From Lineus longissimus (Eukaryota > Nemertea > Pilidiophora > Heteronemertea > Lineidae): a stretch of DNA of 64,000 nt. The stretch is taken from positions 441,501 through 505,500 of the forward strand of contig NC_088310.1 in assembly GCF_910592395.1 (NCBI RefSeq). The letters run 5' to 3'. A program made the position numbers and the translations under genes. Under the pieces are notes generated by a model, which made no database searches, had not been told where the DNA came from, and saw only the letters and a list, made by a program, of their open reading frames with translations. Numbering within the stretch: position 1 is the stretch's first letter; every line of letters starts with the position of its first letter. Below are positions 34,501 through 45,429 of the stretch, piece by piece.

Positions 34501-37500
34501 CCAGTGTCAGTCCAGTCAGCAGAACAAATACAACTGATGACAGGATTGATCACCAGAATAGGACAATCTACCCGATAGAAGACTAACAAATGACCAAAGG
34601 AAAAGTACGTAAGTTACCTGAAAGTCCACCAATGCACTGTTCAGGTATCCAGTCTGGTAAAACATTAACCCTCTCAGCTGAAGAGCAGCAATGTGTTGAG
34701 GGTTGAGGGTCAAGGAATGATTGAAGTTCTCCATGGCTAACCTAAAGTTACCGATGCCACTGTAAAAATAAAGAAATATTTGAATGCCAAGACACAACTA
34801 TTGATATTTGAAAAGGCATTTCTTGACAAGTGCAGAGCTAAATTATCCAGGCACATTAATGGTACCTAGTTCATCCAGTGGATGCTCTTGAAACCTGTCA
34901 ACAGCAAACCTCCTAGCTGTGTCTGCCCTTAGCTCTTTCTCACAATACCTTGAGGTACACGTCACCAAACATGCGAGAATTTATCTCCTATAATTTGTTA
35001 GCACCAACCTGTATGAGTGAGCCATACTTGTGAAGGCATCGAGATGATCCGGCTTCATTTTGATAACATCTTTAAAGACTGCTATAGCATTCTGAAAGGA
35101 AGAGTCTATAGTTATCATTAATCATGGCATTTTCAAGCAGACTTTGGGCTTCGCCTTTCCTGAGGCCAGCACATGGTTAGCAAACTACTAGAACCCATTC
35201 ATCAGATATGTGTGCAGCTGAGCAATTAAGTCGAGACCTTTTCACTGTGAACAATATTGAATGTTCATGACAGACAACAAATGCCGTCAACCATGAAAGC
35301 AGCATCAGCATATTGGGAAATGAGACCTCACATGATGAAAAGGAAGCCGAAAGGATACTGCCTCCAATAAACAATAGAGTAATATTGCTCACCCTGAGCT
35401 TCCCCTTGTAATACAGTGTTATGCCAAGGTAGTAGAGAATACTGAGCTTGTGGGAGTCATTCATGTCCAACGCTTCTCTGAAGTTCATTTCAGCAGAGGT
35501 CAGATCCTCGCTCGATAACGCCATCACACCACGTAAGAAATATAATTTTGCTGTTGGTCGTGTTTTTAAAGCTTGGGAGATGTCTTCGAGAGCTTCTTTA
35601 GTTAGGCCGGCCAAAGCCAAAACCTGCAATGGAGAAAACGAAAACTTTATATTCAGGACACATCGGCTCATTTTGTCTCCAAGTAGATGAGTGATCCCGT
35701 ATCTGTTCCACATTCACATCAGTGACAAAGTAGGGCCAGAACTCTTACAGAGCAACAACTACTCTCCTGAGGCCCCCTTAGCAAAAGTGGCTTTCTGTGA
35801 AATAAAACTATGAGGCCACAAGGCCACATAACCCTAGCTTCAATGAGTCTTCACTGGCGACCTGTGGGTCTCCATGTTGTTGGCCACATAACCCTAGCTT
35901 CAATGAGTCTTCACTGGCGACCTGTGGGTCTCCATGTTGTTGGCCACATAACCCTAGCTTCAATGAGTCTTCACTGGCGACCTGTGGGTCTCCATGTTGT
36001 TGGCCACATAACCCTAGCTTCAATGAGTCTTCACTGGCGACCTGTGGGTCTCCATGTTGTTGGCCACATAACCCTAGCTTCAATGAGTCTTCACTGGCGA
36101 CCTGTGGGTCTCCATGTTGTTATTCCACTGTGTTGAAATGCAATACTTGGCTTCTTACCTCAGCTCTTCTCTCATAACTCTCGGGAATACTTCGATCAAG
36201 ATCAATAGCTTTCGTGAAATCATTATAGGCAGCATTGAAATTCGCCTGAAAGACAAGAGACAAAACGAAGTGGTCAATTTTTCCATTGAAAACATCAAAG
36301 CCGAGCATGTCAAAACAACTTAGATGGACATGGCACTCTCAACTACTGGCACTATCAGGATGGCTGCCCTCTCTGTTGAAGCTGAAGTTTATTCAAAATA
36401 TCACCTGACGCCATGAGCCACACAGTAACCAGTCCTGGCCAAATGGACATCAGTAAATCACACTCACCTGGAGTGACTTTCTTGCATACGCAGAACCACG
36501 TCCATGATAGGCAGGTATCATATCAGGATGATCCTTAAACGGAAAATTGGATACTTCAAGGTAAAGTGACAAGGAATTAAAAAATGAGTCTGTCTGAAGT
36601 CAAGTCATTTTACAAGATTGACCAAAAAATAAAAGCTCCTAATAAATTTGGTGAAACAAGTTAGCCAGTGACAAACATCCTGATCCAGTTTACAAGCAGC
36701 TGACAGCAGCCAAAGTACATACCAATCTCACATGATTGTGCATCCATCCTTCACCGCCGAGAACTCTCCTCTGATATTCACCACCGATAAGTCGGCCAAA
36801 GTAATTACTGTTTCAAACTTAGTTGAGATAGCAATTACTTACCTCGATTTGAGATAGCAATTACTTACCTCGATTAGTTTAGTAAAGTGAGTTATGCCTT
36901 CATCAAGATTATCAGTGTTTATCAGTACTAAACCATAAGCTGAAAAGGAAGATATTTTACTTTACACCAATAATGGCACCAAATGGTTCTCAAATAACAT
37001 TGTCTGCTGCATGTTGAAAATTACAGTGAAATTTTGCCATTTCACTGAAGAGATGCTAATTGATACCGCCACACAAAAAGGGATAAGGTGGCTAAAGGGG
37101 GCTAAAGGTGGCTAAAGGGGGCTAAAGGGTTTCTATATTCTCTAACCACATTTCTTACAACAGAAGACTTTATATATTCGATATTAAAGACAGGTTTCTG
37201 TAAAGCTTACCTATCCTCTTATCTATCTTAATGTTGCCTGTGCCGAGTGGCACCAGTTTCTGTAAAGCTTACCTATCCTCTTATCTATCTTAATGTTCCC
37301 AGTGCCGAGTGGCACCAGTTTCTGTAAAGCTTACCTATCCTCTTATCTATCTTAATGTTCCCTGTGCCGAGTGGCACCAGTTTCTGTAAAGCTTACCTAT
37401 CCTCTTATCTATCTTAATGTTCCCAGTGCCGAGTGGCACCAGTTTCTGTAAAGCTTACCTATCCTCTTATCTATCTTAATGTTCCCAGTGCCGAGTGGCA

Positions 37501-39198
37501 CCAGTTTCTGTAAAGCTTACCTATCCTCTTATCTATCTTAATGTTCCCTGTGCCGAGTGGCACCAGTTTCTGTAAAGCTTACCTATCCTCTTATCTATCT
37601 TAATGTTCCCTGTGCCGAGTGGCACCAGTTTCTGTAAAGCTTACCTATCCTCTTATCTATCTTAATGTTGCCTGTGCCGAGTGGCACCAGTTTCTGTAAA
37701 GCTTACCTATCCTCTTATCTATCTTAATGTTCCCAGTGCCGAGTGGCACCAGTTTCTGTAAAGCTTACCTATCCTCTTATCTATCTTAATGTTCCCTGTG
37801 CCAAGTGGCACCAGTTTCTGTAAAGCTTACCTATCCTCTTATCTATCTTAATGTTCCCTGTGCCGAGTGGCACCAGTTTCTGTAAAGCTTACCTATCCTC
37901 TTATCTATCTTAATGTTCCCTGTGCCGAGTGGCACCAGTTTCTGTTCAGCAATGGTGTCAGCATAGGACTGAAAACAAACACAGGCTTCAGACCAAAATC
38001 ATAGATAGAGAAACTCCTTTCAGCAAAATTAGGTGATATTAATGACTGAACGACAGACAGTAGATAGAAGTGCATGCCTCAAGCTTAGAGGCAAAGGGTT
38101 AAAGGCTATGGTTTTATGAATGCCCATTGTCATTGAATGAGACTGGGAGAAAAAGTGTCACACCCTTTCCAACGTGACCTAGAACTAGAAGGTGCTGCTA
38201 TGTCAATCAAGTTGATCATTTCCTTCACAGCCAACTCACCTGAATCAACTCCCTGCTTAGTTTTGGTTTATCAGTAGAACACGACCCTCCTTTACTGTGA
38301 TCTTTCAAGCTATGAATTAGGGAGCTGCTGAGAGTTGAACATATGTTGATAGGAACATCATCTCGATTTTTTTCTGAAATTAAAATGGAAAGATAACAAA
38401 GTAGGCTGGGCCTAGATCAGGCACAACACAGACATGGCAGTCAAGATGTACTGAGTTCAAAAGTCTAGAAGATTAAAAACCAAACTATTTGAACAGTGTT
38501 TTTGTTCAGCCCAGCTGAGCAATTTTTCTAATTGGATTTTGCGCTATATAAATGCTATTTGTATGTATGTATGTATGTATGCCTGTGGAATACGATCACG
38601 CCATAGGCCTACATTCATTGCATACAGCATGCAGTCAAAGTGGATGCACTGTCAACATGCCGAGTGCTCTGGTGTTCCTGGTTTTTCACTTGGCTCAAGG
38701 TTACCCATCTTTGTGAAAAACGTGTGACCGGACACCGGAAGCTAACACACCCACATATAGTTCATGAGGAGTGAAATGGTTCAAATGCCGTCAAGTACCA
38801 GTCTCCCTGCCTCGGCCCTCAAGTGAATCGAATGGAGGAGTTTGGTGAGTCTATATTTTTACAGGTTGTCTATTGACCTGTTCCAATCTCATAAGAAACT
38901 TACCACACTCAGAGTGAAGTTCAGCGATGATAACAGCGAGTGCATGCAGAGGATGTGAAGCCCCAGGTGCCGAGGAAGATCCCAATCCCAGCTGAGAGAG
39001 AATCCCTTGTTTATCATTGCAATGGAGGCATTCTCCCTGTAGTGGCATCAATTGTTTCACTTTAAATATCTGCTCTCGACCATCTTGAGTAGTTATGTGA
39101 ACATTTGTCACATCACACTGTTGACAAACTGTCGACGAGAGTGTGAAAACAATCTGCAAAAAGACAAATCCACGAAAAATCGATCCTGTGTCCACCAT
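28517..39198 (-). CDS. TTC13: Tetratricopeptide repeat protein 13 (TTC13), 21 exons, 898 aa
   Basis: Exons in transcript order: 39198-38904, 38373-38240, 37968-37893, 36939-36869, 36533-36468, 36245-36159, 35623-35393, 35091-35009, 34759-34618, 34394-34290, 33957-33888, 33255-33137, 32843-32803, 32617-32365, 32206-32028, 30769-30604, 30266-30157, 29782-29650, 29521-29363, 29004-28925, 28613-28517. All phases match, giving 899 codons; human TTC13 is about 860 aa. The N-terminus has a signal peptide (hydrophobic FVFLQIVFTLSS, then Cys-rich QQC...CLHC). TPR helices follow (YHGRGSAYARKSL, AAYNDFTKAIDLD, LYFLRGVMALSSED, ALQLRGLMFYQTGY). The C-terminal half has TTC13 hallmarks: YARYLHAHVDTP, GFLPNQRLNLAMGLAAIHIA, YRRVANPDQPVFWMDQM, MLSLVYYFYNLMPLSKGSSV and the ending VFPTVRSIIEVLN. 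Function in animals is poorly defined. Four exon edges are covered by tandem repeats (separate entries). The 32617 acceptor (GGTATTAG) is the least certain. Confidence 0.95.
28848..28924. repeat. 27-bp repeat, about 3 copies, ending exactly at a TTC13 splice donor
   Basis: The unit CAGTCAGAGGCTGAAAGACATAC plus CTGC runs up to 28924, and the exon starts at 28925. On the transcribed strand each unit reads GTATGTCTTTCAGCCTCTGA then CTGGCAG, so it contains a donor (GTATGT) and acceptor-like AGs. Confidence 0.9.
29054..29330 (+). mobile_element. Non-LTR retrotransposon fragment (reverse transcriptase C-terminal tail)
   Basis: The translation contains GRPKETWRRIVEKE followed by W..IYRQTADRSGWR and, past a stop codon, CDLLARRGLS. 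This is the typical end of many LINE ORF2 proteins (RGRPKxTWRRTVE...AxDRxxWR). It is short, interrupted by a stop and lies antisense in a TTC13 intron, so it is a dead fragment. Confidence 0.7.
33240..33706. repeat. 31-bp minisatellite, 15 copies, built from a TTC13 splice acceptor
   Basis: The unit AGGTATCGGGCATACTCTGT plus AAGAATAAAAC repeats with one 2-base insertion (near 33488). On the transcribed strand each unit reads GTTTTATTCTTACAG|AG then TATGCCCGATACCT: a polypyrimidine tract, a CAG acceptor and the first codons of the exon that begins at 33255. Confidence 0.95.
35821..36120. repeat. 60-bp tandem repeat, five copies
   Basis: Five essentially identical 60-bp units starting at 35821, 35881, 35941, 36001 and 36061, in the TTC13 intron 38 bases from the donor at 36158. 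Open frames on both strands here follow from the multiple-of-three unit and are not genes. Confidence 0.97.
36825..36876. repeat. 26-bp tandem duplication of a TTC13 splice donor
   Basis: GAGATAGCAATTACTTACCT plus CGATTT occurs at 36825 and 36851. On the transcribed strand both copies read AATCGAG|GTAAGT. The exon boundary fits at 36869. Confidence 0.9.
37201..37944. repeat. 62-bp minisatellite, 12 copies, built from a TTC13 exon end and donor
   Basis: On the transcribed strand each unit has 49 bases of exon sequence (AAACTGGTGCCACTCGGCAC to AAGAGGATAG), the donor GTAAGC and CTTTACAG. Donor positions recur every 62 bp from 37893 to 37211. Units differ only at a CCC/CCA/GCC position and one G/A. 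Confidence 0.96.
38555..38582. repeat. (GTAT)n microsatellite
   Basis: Five to six GTAT repeats in the first TTC13 intron. Confidence 0.85.
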
Positions 39199-39860
39199 TT
39201 TCGACGTAGGAATGATTTTCTCGCCTCCTTCGTGTAGATCTCAACGCACCTGCTGGTTGAAAGCACAAATATTAGGAATATCACATCAAAAGAATCATTT
39301 TCTTTATGAAGACAATGTCACTTTTCAAATCTAGATACATGAGAAATTTCTTTGATATATCTAAAATGACCTCTTGTCTGATATACTTCTAAATATCATA
39401 CCATAGAAGAGGTATCAATACAAGAATATATCAAAATGTCCACAATGTAAACCATGGGAAATTTAAAACCTTTTTGAAATTATGCCTGACCCGAACGTCT
39501 ATATGAATCTGGATCTCTTTTCTCTAGGACCATCACTCTTGTTCCCGGCGTGGTGTCTCACTGCTTGTTAGAATTTGGGTCATACTTTCCCTGAATAGCT
39601 TCTCTTCATTGGGTTGCTGCTCTAAAGGGTTCTGCAACTCTTTTAGTCTTTACATTGGGCTAGGAAATTCTTCCAGGTCCAACTCTGGTCCCCGAAGTTG
39701 CTGTTAGGCTGTAGGGGGATTTCTGCTCAGGCATCATGCATCATGCATCATGCTGGAGCATTTTTAACCCCCCCCCCCTCTCTCTCAATAAGTCCTGGCT
39801 GAGCCCTGTGATTTAACCCAATTCAACATGATTCTTTTCTACTGTGGGAAGGACATCTTG
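39199..39860. other. Upstream region of TTC13
   Basis: No gene seen. It should hold the TTC13 promoter and 5' UTR. A short segment at about 39785-39840 (TGGCTGAGCCCTGTGATTTA) is repeated at about 42550-42600, so it is a dispersed repeat. Confidence 0.45.
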
Positions 39861-39861
39861 T

Positions 39862-40090
39862 ATCAGATCGGAGGTTTTGGGCCACATGGTGTCTTCCATC
39901 GGAGGTAGGGTGCAGGTGTCTCAGATCGGAGGTTTTGGATCACATGGTGTCTTCCATCGGAGGTAGGGTGCCTCAGATCGAAGGCTTTGGATCACATGGT
40001 GCCTCCCATCGGAGGTAGGGTGCATGGTGCCTCAGATCGAAGGTTTTGGATCACATGGTGCCTCCCATCGGAGGTAGGGTGTCTCAGGTC
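39862..40090. repeat. About 55-60 bp tandem repeat, four copies
   Basis: CAGATCGGAGGTTTTGG-like starts occur near 39864, 39920, 39974 and 40034, each followed by ACATGGTG...CATCGGAGGTAGGGTG. Confidence 0.85.
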
Positions 40091-41060
40091 CTTGTGACTT
40101 CCTCATCTCTCTCATCATGTCGTCAACACGGTGGAGCAGCCAGGACTGATTCGGCCTGGCTGTGACTAATTCCTCATCTCTCTCACCATGTTGACAACTT
40201 GGCAGAGCAGCCAAGACTGATTTGGCCTGGCTGTGACTGTCTCATCTCTCTCACCATAATTATTGTCAACACGGTGGAGCAGCCAGAACTGATTCGGCCT
40301 GGCTGTGACTGTCTCATCTCTCTCACCATAATTTTTGTCAACACGGTGGAGCAGCCAGAACTGATTCGGCCTGGCTGTGACTGTCTCATCTCTCTCGCCA
40401 TATTAACAACTAGACAGTGCGGCGAAGATTGATGTGGCCTGGCTGTGACTGTCTCATCACTCGCATCATGTTGTCAGTACGGTGGAGCAGCCAGGATTGA
40501 TTCGGCCTGGCTGTGACTTCCTCACCTCTCTCATCATGTTGTCAGCACGGTGGAGCAGCCAGGATTGATTCGGCCTGGCTGTGACTTCCTCATCTCTCTC
40601 ATCATGTTGTCAACACGGTGGAGCAGCCAGGACTGATTCGGCCTGGCTGTGACTGCCTCATCTCTCTCACCATGTTGACAACTTGGCAGAGCAGCCAAGA
40701 CTGATTTGGCCTGGCTGTGACTGTCTCATCTCTTTCACCATAATTATTGTCAACACGGTGGAGCAGCCAGAACTGATTCGGCCTGGCTCTGACTGTCTCA
40801 TCTCTCTCGCCTTTATTAACAACTAGGCAGTGCGGCGAAGATTGATGCGGCCTGGCTGTGACTATCTCATCTCTCGCATCATGTTGTCAACACGGTGGAG
40901 CAGCCAGGACTGATGCGGCCTGGCTGTGACTATCTCATCTCTCTAACCATGTTGACAACTTGGCAGAGCAGCCAAGACTTTTTTTGCCTGGCTGTGACTG
41001 TCTCATCTCTCTCATCATGTTGTCAGCACGATGGAGGAGCCAGGACTGCCAAACAGTTGT
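40085..41060. repeat. Degenerate 65-70 bp tandem array, about 14 units
   Basis: Units contain GGAGCAGCCAGGACTGATTC followed by GGCCTGGCTGTGACT and CTCATCTCTCTCACCATGTTG. Two sub-types alternate (CACGGTGGAGCAGCC and TTGGCAGAGCAGCC). Two more units occur at 45668-45785. Confidence 0.9.
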
Positions 41061-41136
41061 GTGAGCTCACTAGAGCTTGCACTTACATAATAGTGTAAAA
41101 CTAAAATTTATATAATATATTATATATATATGTATA

Positions 41137-41605
41137 ACCGTCTTCGGATGCGCATCCGATATGCCACGAGATCCTTTACCGTCAATTCCCTTACCGTCTT
41201 CGGATGCGCATCCCGCGATATGCCACGAGATCCTTCACCGTCAATTCCCTTACCGTCTTCGGATGCGCATCCGATATGCCACGAGATCCTTCACCGTCAA
41301 TTCCCTTACCGTCATCGGATGCGCATCCGATATGCCACGAGATCCTTCACCGTCAATTCCCTTACCGTCTTCGGATGCGCATCCGATATGCCACGAGATC
41401 CTTTACCGTCAATTTCTTTACCGTCATCAGATGCGCATCTGATATGCCACGAGATCCTTCACCGTCAATTCCCTTACCGTCTTCGGATGCGCATCCGATA
41501 TGCCACGAGATCCTTTACCGTCAATTTCTTTACCGTCATCGGATGCGCATCCGATATGCCACGAGTTTTTTTGTTACCTCACCGTCAATTCCTATACCGT
41601 CATGG
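41137..41605. repeat. 56-bp tandem repeat, about 8 copies, with a 14-bp palindrome
   Basis: Each unit contains CGGATGCGCATCCG, a perfect palindrome, then ATATGCCACGAGATCC and ACCGTCAATTCCCTTACCGT. Overlapping open frames are repeat-driven. An AT-rich TATATATA tract precedes the array. Confidence 0.92.
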
Positions 41606-42741
41606 ATGCCACGAGCTTTGTTCGCGTTGTAAAGGTTTCGGGGATACGACTAATGCATGCGAGCACCGTCGGCGGAACCCCAAACCGCCCTCTCGATCTA
41701 TCCGTAAGAACAAATCACTCTCGTGACCGTCACATTTACGGACTCCGGACCTCCAGACTTTAGAGACCGAGCTTTTCTTTACCTTACAATTACTGTATAC
41801 TCGGCACCTCACTTATATGTGTTGTTTTTTTCACATACATTGTTCTCGTGGTTTACGGAAAAGTAGGCCTAAAAAGTTATAGTGTCTAAAAACAATATTC
41901 AGTTAATGGAATTACACTTTTTTCCATTACTGCTTGATTGATATTGCCCTAACAACTTTTTCATGAATCAATTTTGAGCATTATGTTTACAACGTAGTTA
42001 TTATAGCACGAAATATGAGTCTAAAATGCCAAATACTTGCAACTATTATGTTAATCACTGAAATCATAGTGTACTAATTGCTCGCTATGAGCTAGGTTAT
42101 TGCGCCCCTAAACCAACGCACTGACAACGCTACCTCTCCCGGAACTCAAACTTTAACGTGAGTTAATTGTAATCTTACTCTCTATATACCAAAGTGATTT
42201 ACCTAGAAATACAGTTGCACTTCACTGAAAACTAATGATGTGTTGATGAGTTCAATGAATCCTTCGATTCCTTTGGTTTTCTTGGCGAACTGACGTCCGA
42301 CAATCAATGACCCGTTGACGTGTACCTGCAATGCGCCATTGCCGTAGTGTGTAAACAGATCTAATTTTGGACGAAACTCATCCCCTCACAAACTTTGGTC
42401 CATTTCGCCAATGATGACACTGCTTCTAGACTGTACCACAGCACTTTAAGCTGTAGCAGCGCTAAGCAAGAGTCAAGACAAATGTCCGCTGCCAGCCGCT
42501 GCTGGACCAACCCCCTCGCCCGCCCCCCCCATCATGATATCAGATTCAGAGGCCTGGCTGAGCCCTGTGATTTAGCCAAATTCAATATGATTCTTTTCTC
42601 CTGTGATGTTAAGGCCCTTGTGTCATGCAGCGTATTCGGTAGCACCGGTACACAACTTATGTTAAACCGCGACGTCTGCTGCAATTCAAATTGCATATGA
42701 CGCCAACGGAATTGTGACGACTTGTTTCTCAAATCTTTTAG
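41606..42741. other. Stretch without a supported gene
   Basis: AT-rich non-coding sequence. Upstream exons of the tentative plus-strand gene at 42742 could lie here, but none could be joined in phase. Confidence 0.4.
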
Positions 42742-43404
42742 TGAACAGTGATCACGGGCTGTGGGAATTGCGAAGGGATGGTGTAGAGTATCGCCACAAC
42801 AATGTTGATATGATCACCTGTCGTTTCAGCGGGCATGACTTGGTACATCCAGTGACCCAGCAAAAAGTAGCCTCGGTACAGCCAGAAGTAGCAACAACTC
42901 GCAAAAGGGGATCCTTGTCTGACTGGTGGCTGGACCACATGGTAGGTCACCATCAAATAAGGGAGTGGATCCAGCACAGCTGGATAGAGGGGGCCCCGTT
43001 GAGGGCGAAGCCTGAATATGGTGAGGGCTCGCCCTCACAATCACATGAAAGCGCAGTAGGCGCTCACCCTCGAAGGGAGGTCTGGGGGTCTCCAGCAGGA
43101 AAATTTTGAAACTGAGATGCTCTCAGATGCGTTTCCCAAGTGTCTGAGAGACGATGTTTACTCGTTAATTCACTGCAAAGAAATGCATAACGAAAAAGCC
43201 ACCTAGGTTTTCTTCTTTGAGTTGTGAGGAGAATATTTCAAATCATTTGAGCAGCAGTGTCTAACCTACAACGCCGTCAATGATTTCCACTGTGTTTTTG
43301 TTTTCACTGTTTCAGACACTTGTTGGAAAAGGAAGGACCAAAGGTGCCATCGTCGAGGGCCCAGATAGATGAAGAGATTGAAGCCTGGGCTGCACACAAT
43401 CCTG
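42742..43404 (+). CDS. Tentative plus-strand exons of an unrecognised protein
   Basis: Exon 42742-42941 lies between a good acceptor (TCTCAAATCTTTTAG) and a GTAGGT donor; it reads NSDHGLWELRRDGVEYRHNN, then GHDLVHPVTQQK and GSLSDWWLDHM. A second acceptor at 43311-43315 (TTTCAG type) opens a frame with HLLEKEGPKVPSSRAQIDEE and IEAWAAHNP, but phase from the first exon would instead read TLVGKGRTKGAIVEGPDR-stop. A third segment after 43703 (KSPPTDDLIQVYQRLQSKAV-stop) may be the end. No combination keeps phase throughout and no family was recognised. Confidence 0.3.
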
Positions 43405-43524
43405 TTAGTAACAAAAAAAGAAGGAAAAAATGCTGTCCCATTTGTCCATATGCCCAGCGCCAGAACCCATTTATACATCTGGGTAGTGAGGCAAGTGTCT
43501 AAGAGACCTGCCTGAGTCTCTCAC

Positions 43525-43605
43525 CGACTGTAGGATTAGAACCAGGGACCTCTTGACCTCTAGTTGAGGCCTGAGCCACTAGTCCATAGTGTGTCGTGTA
43601 GATTC
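43525..43605 (-). mobile_element. tRNA-derived SINE head
   Basis: On the minus strand, AGTGGCTCAGGCC (box A-like) and GGTTCTAATCC (box B-like) are spaced as in a tRNA, but the cloverleaf is imperfect. This is the 5' end of a SINE whose body would extend to about 43430. Confidence 0.6.
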
Positions 43606-44089
43606 ACGCTGGTCTTGCTCTTCGATCTTGTCACGTCACATCCTTGTCCCTTGCTCTGCCACAATCATGTACTGTATTGAATTGAATTCTATTTTCTGTC
43701 TTCAGAAAATCTAGGAAGAAGTCGCCACCCACTGATGATCTCATCCAAGTTTACCAAAGACTCCAGTCCAAAGCAGTGTAGGAGAGGAATGGTGGCCTGT
43801 TCGAACAGGCATGGACTGAATCGCCAGCTCTCATCTCCCTAGTCACTCCGATGGCCACGTGTCGCTCCTCGATCATTGTTATTTTGAAAAATCCTGCCAA
43901 AATTCTGTTGACTGTTTGTTGTCGACAAGAGTCTATGTTTCATGAATAACAAGGCTGTGTTCTGTACATTGTATTCCGTCTTTAGTCTCCTGTCTTTGCA
44001 TCTGTTTTCATTATTTTGTTGCCTTAAAAGAGGGCAACGTTAAGTCGGTGAATTGGTTTGGATGGAGATGACCCTTAAGAAAAAAATCT

Positions 44090-44275
44090 CAGATTCACCA
44101 TGGTAAAATCGGAGTTGACCATGCTCACCATGGTGAATGCAGCGTTCACCATGGTGAATTCAAAGTTTACCATGCTCACCATGAATGTAGAATTTACCAT
44201 GCTCACCATGGTAAAATATTTCACCGTCCCAATTCACTATGGTGAAGTGCTGTCGGATTACCATGGTGAAATTGA
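44090..44275. repeat. Cluster of ACCATGGT palindromes
   Basis: At least five ACCATGGT octamers plus several ACCATGCTCACCATG variants within 185 bp, separated by non-identical AT-rich spacers. Confidence 0.75.
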
Positions 44276-44336
44276 GACACATTATTTTATCCTTAGGGTA
44301 GGCCCCCTACACCAACACTTTCTCAACACCAATACT

Positions 44337-45103
44337 TGACCTGACCCAATGTATGTCTGCCCTTATCAGCCCAGAAACTCCCCAACCCAAGCAAAATCAT
44401 GAAGCCCATCGCACTATTGTCCGTCTTCTGTCATGGTACAGGCAACGGCAATTGCGATTGGTGAAATCCCAATATCTTTCTGTCTGCATGGTCTGTGGGA
44501 TGTGGAAACAATCAACCTCTGCCAGCTGCTTATCTATTCAGATTGTGAAGGCCTTGACACAACATAAAAACTCTGACGCGAAACAACTACCCTCTGCCAG
44601 CTGGTTATCTGGTCAGGTTGGGAAGACCTTGACACAACCTAAAAATTACACTAAGGTTACCGCTAATGAACTTTGGAGACGACCGGACAGCCTACGTAAC
44701 AACCAACCTCTTCCAGCTGGTTATCTGGTCAGGTTGGGAAGACATTGACACAACCTTCAAAGGGTCCTTTAGCTGTACAAGACAACATTACACTGTGATA
44801 CAAGACAACTGATTTGGTTGTACCGTGGTAATCATCTCACAAGGACGGAAAATGGAACAACCAACATCTGCCAGCTGGTTATCTGGTCAGGTTGGGAAGT
44901 CATTGACACAACTTCAAATGGTCATTTAGCTGTACAAGACAACTGATTTGGTTGTACCGTGGTAATCATCTCACAAGGACGGACAATGGAACAACCAACC
45001 TCTGCCAGCTGGTTATCTGATCTCACGAGACTGGCAGTACACAATATCTACCTGACAACTCTTTAAGTACAACTTGAGTACTACTTGGGACCACAGTCAT
45101 CTT
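44337..45103 (+). mobile_element. 5'-truncated retrotransposon 3' tail, copy 1
   Basis: Starts near CTTGACCTGACCCAATGTAT and ends ACTACTTGGGACCACAGTCATCTTA. It matches 46903-47464 closely, with an internal sub-repeat (CCAGCTGGTTATCTGGTCAGG) present more times in this copy. There is no ORF. Confidence 0.7.
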
Positions 45104-45429
45104 AAACGTGCCACCAAAATGACGTCAATATCTACATAAAAATACTTTACTTGATCAATTTGTCTACAGTGTAATTTTGGAAAGAAGCCCTCAAATTCGT
45201 TGTCAGTCCTCGTTTGATTTTTAGCCGTAGCACTAGCAGCCAATAGCTGGTCTCAAATCATCCACAACAATCAACAGAACATTGGGTTTCTGGGAATGTG
45301 CGATACCTGAAACAAATGCCAACACAACCGAGATGAAAGTGGATACAGAATTGTGACAAAGATACTGATGATAACATCACACATGCCAATGGAGTATTTA
45401 ATTGTGCTGGCTCCTCAATTAGAAATTAC

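Noticed and set aside
35808-36136. Open frames of about 90-108 codons on both strands with 20-residue periodicity
   Set aside because: Produced by the 60-bp intronic tandem repeat.
41130-41763. Plus-strand frames up to 198 codons
   Set aside because: Repeat-driven readings of the 56-bp array; the unit is read in different frames because 56 is not a multiple of three.
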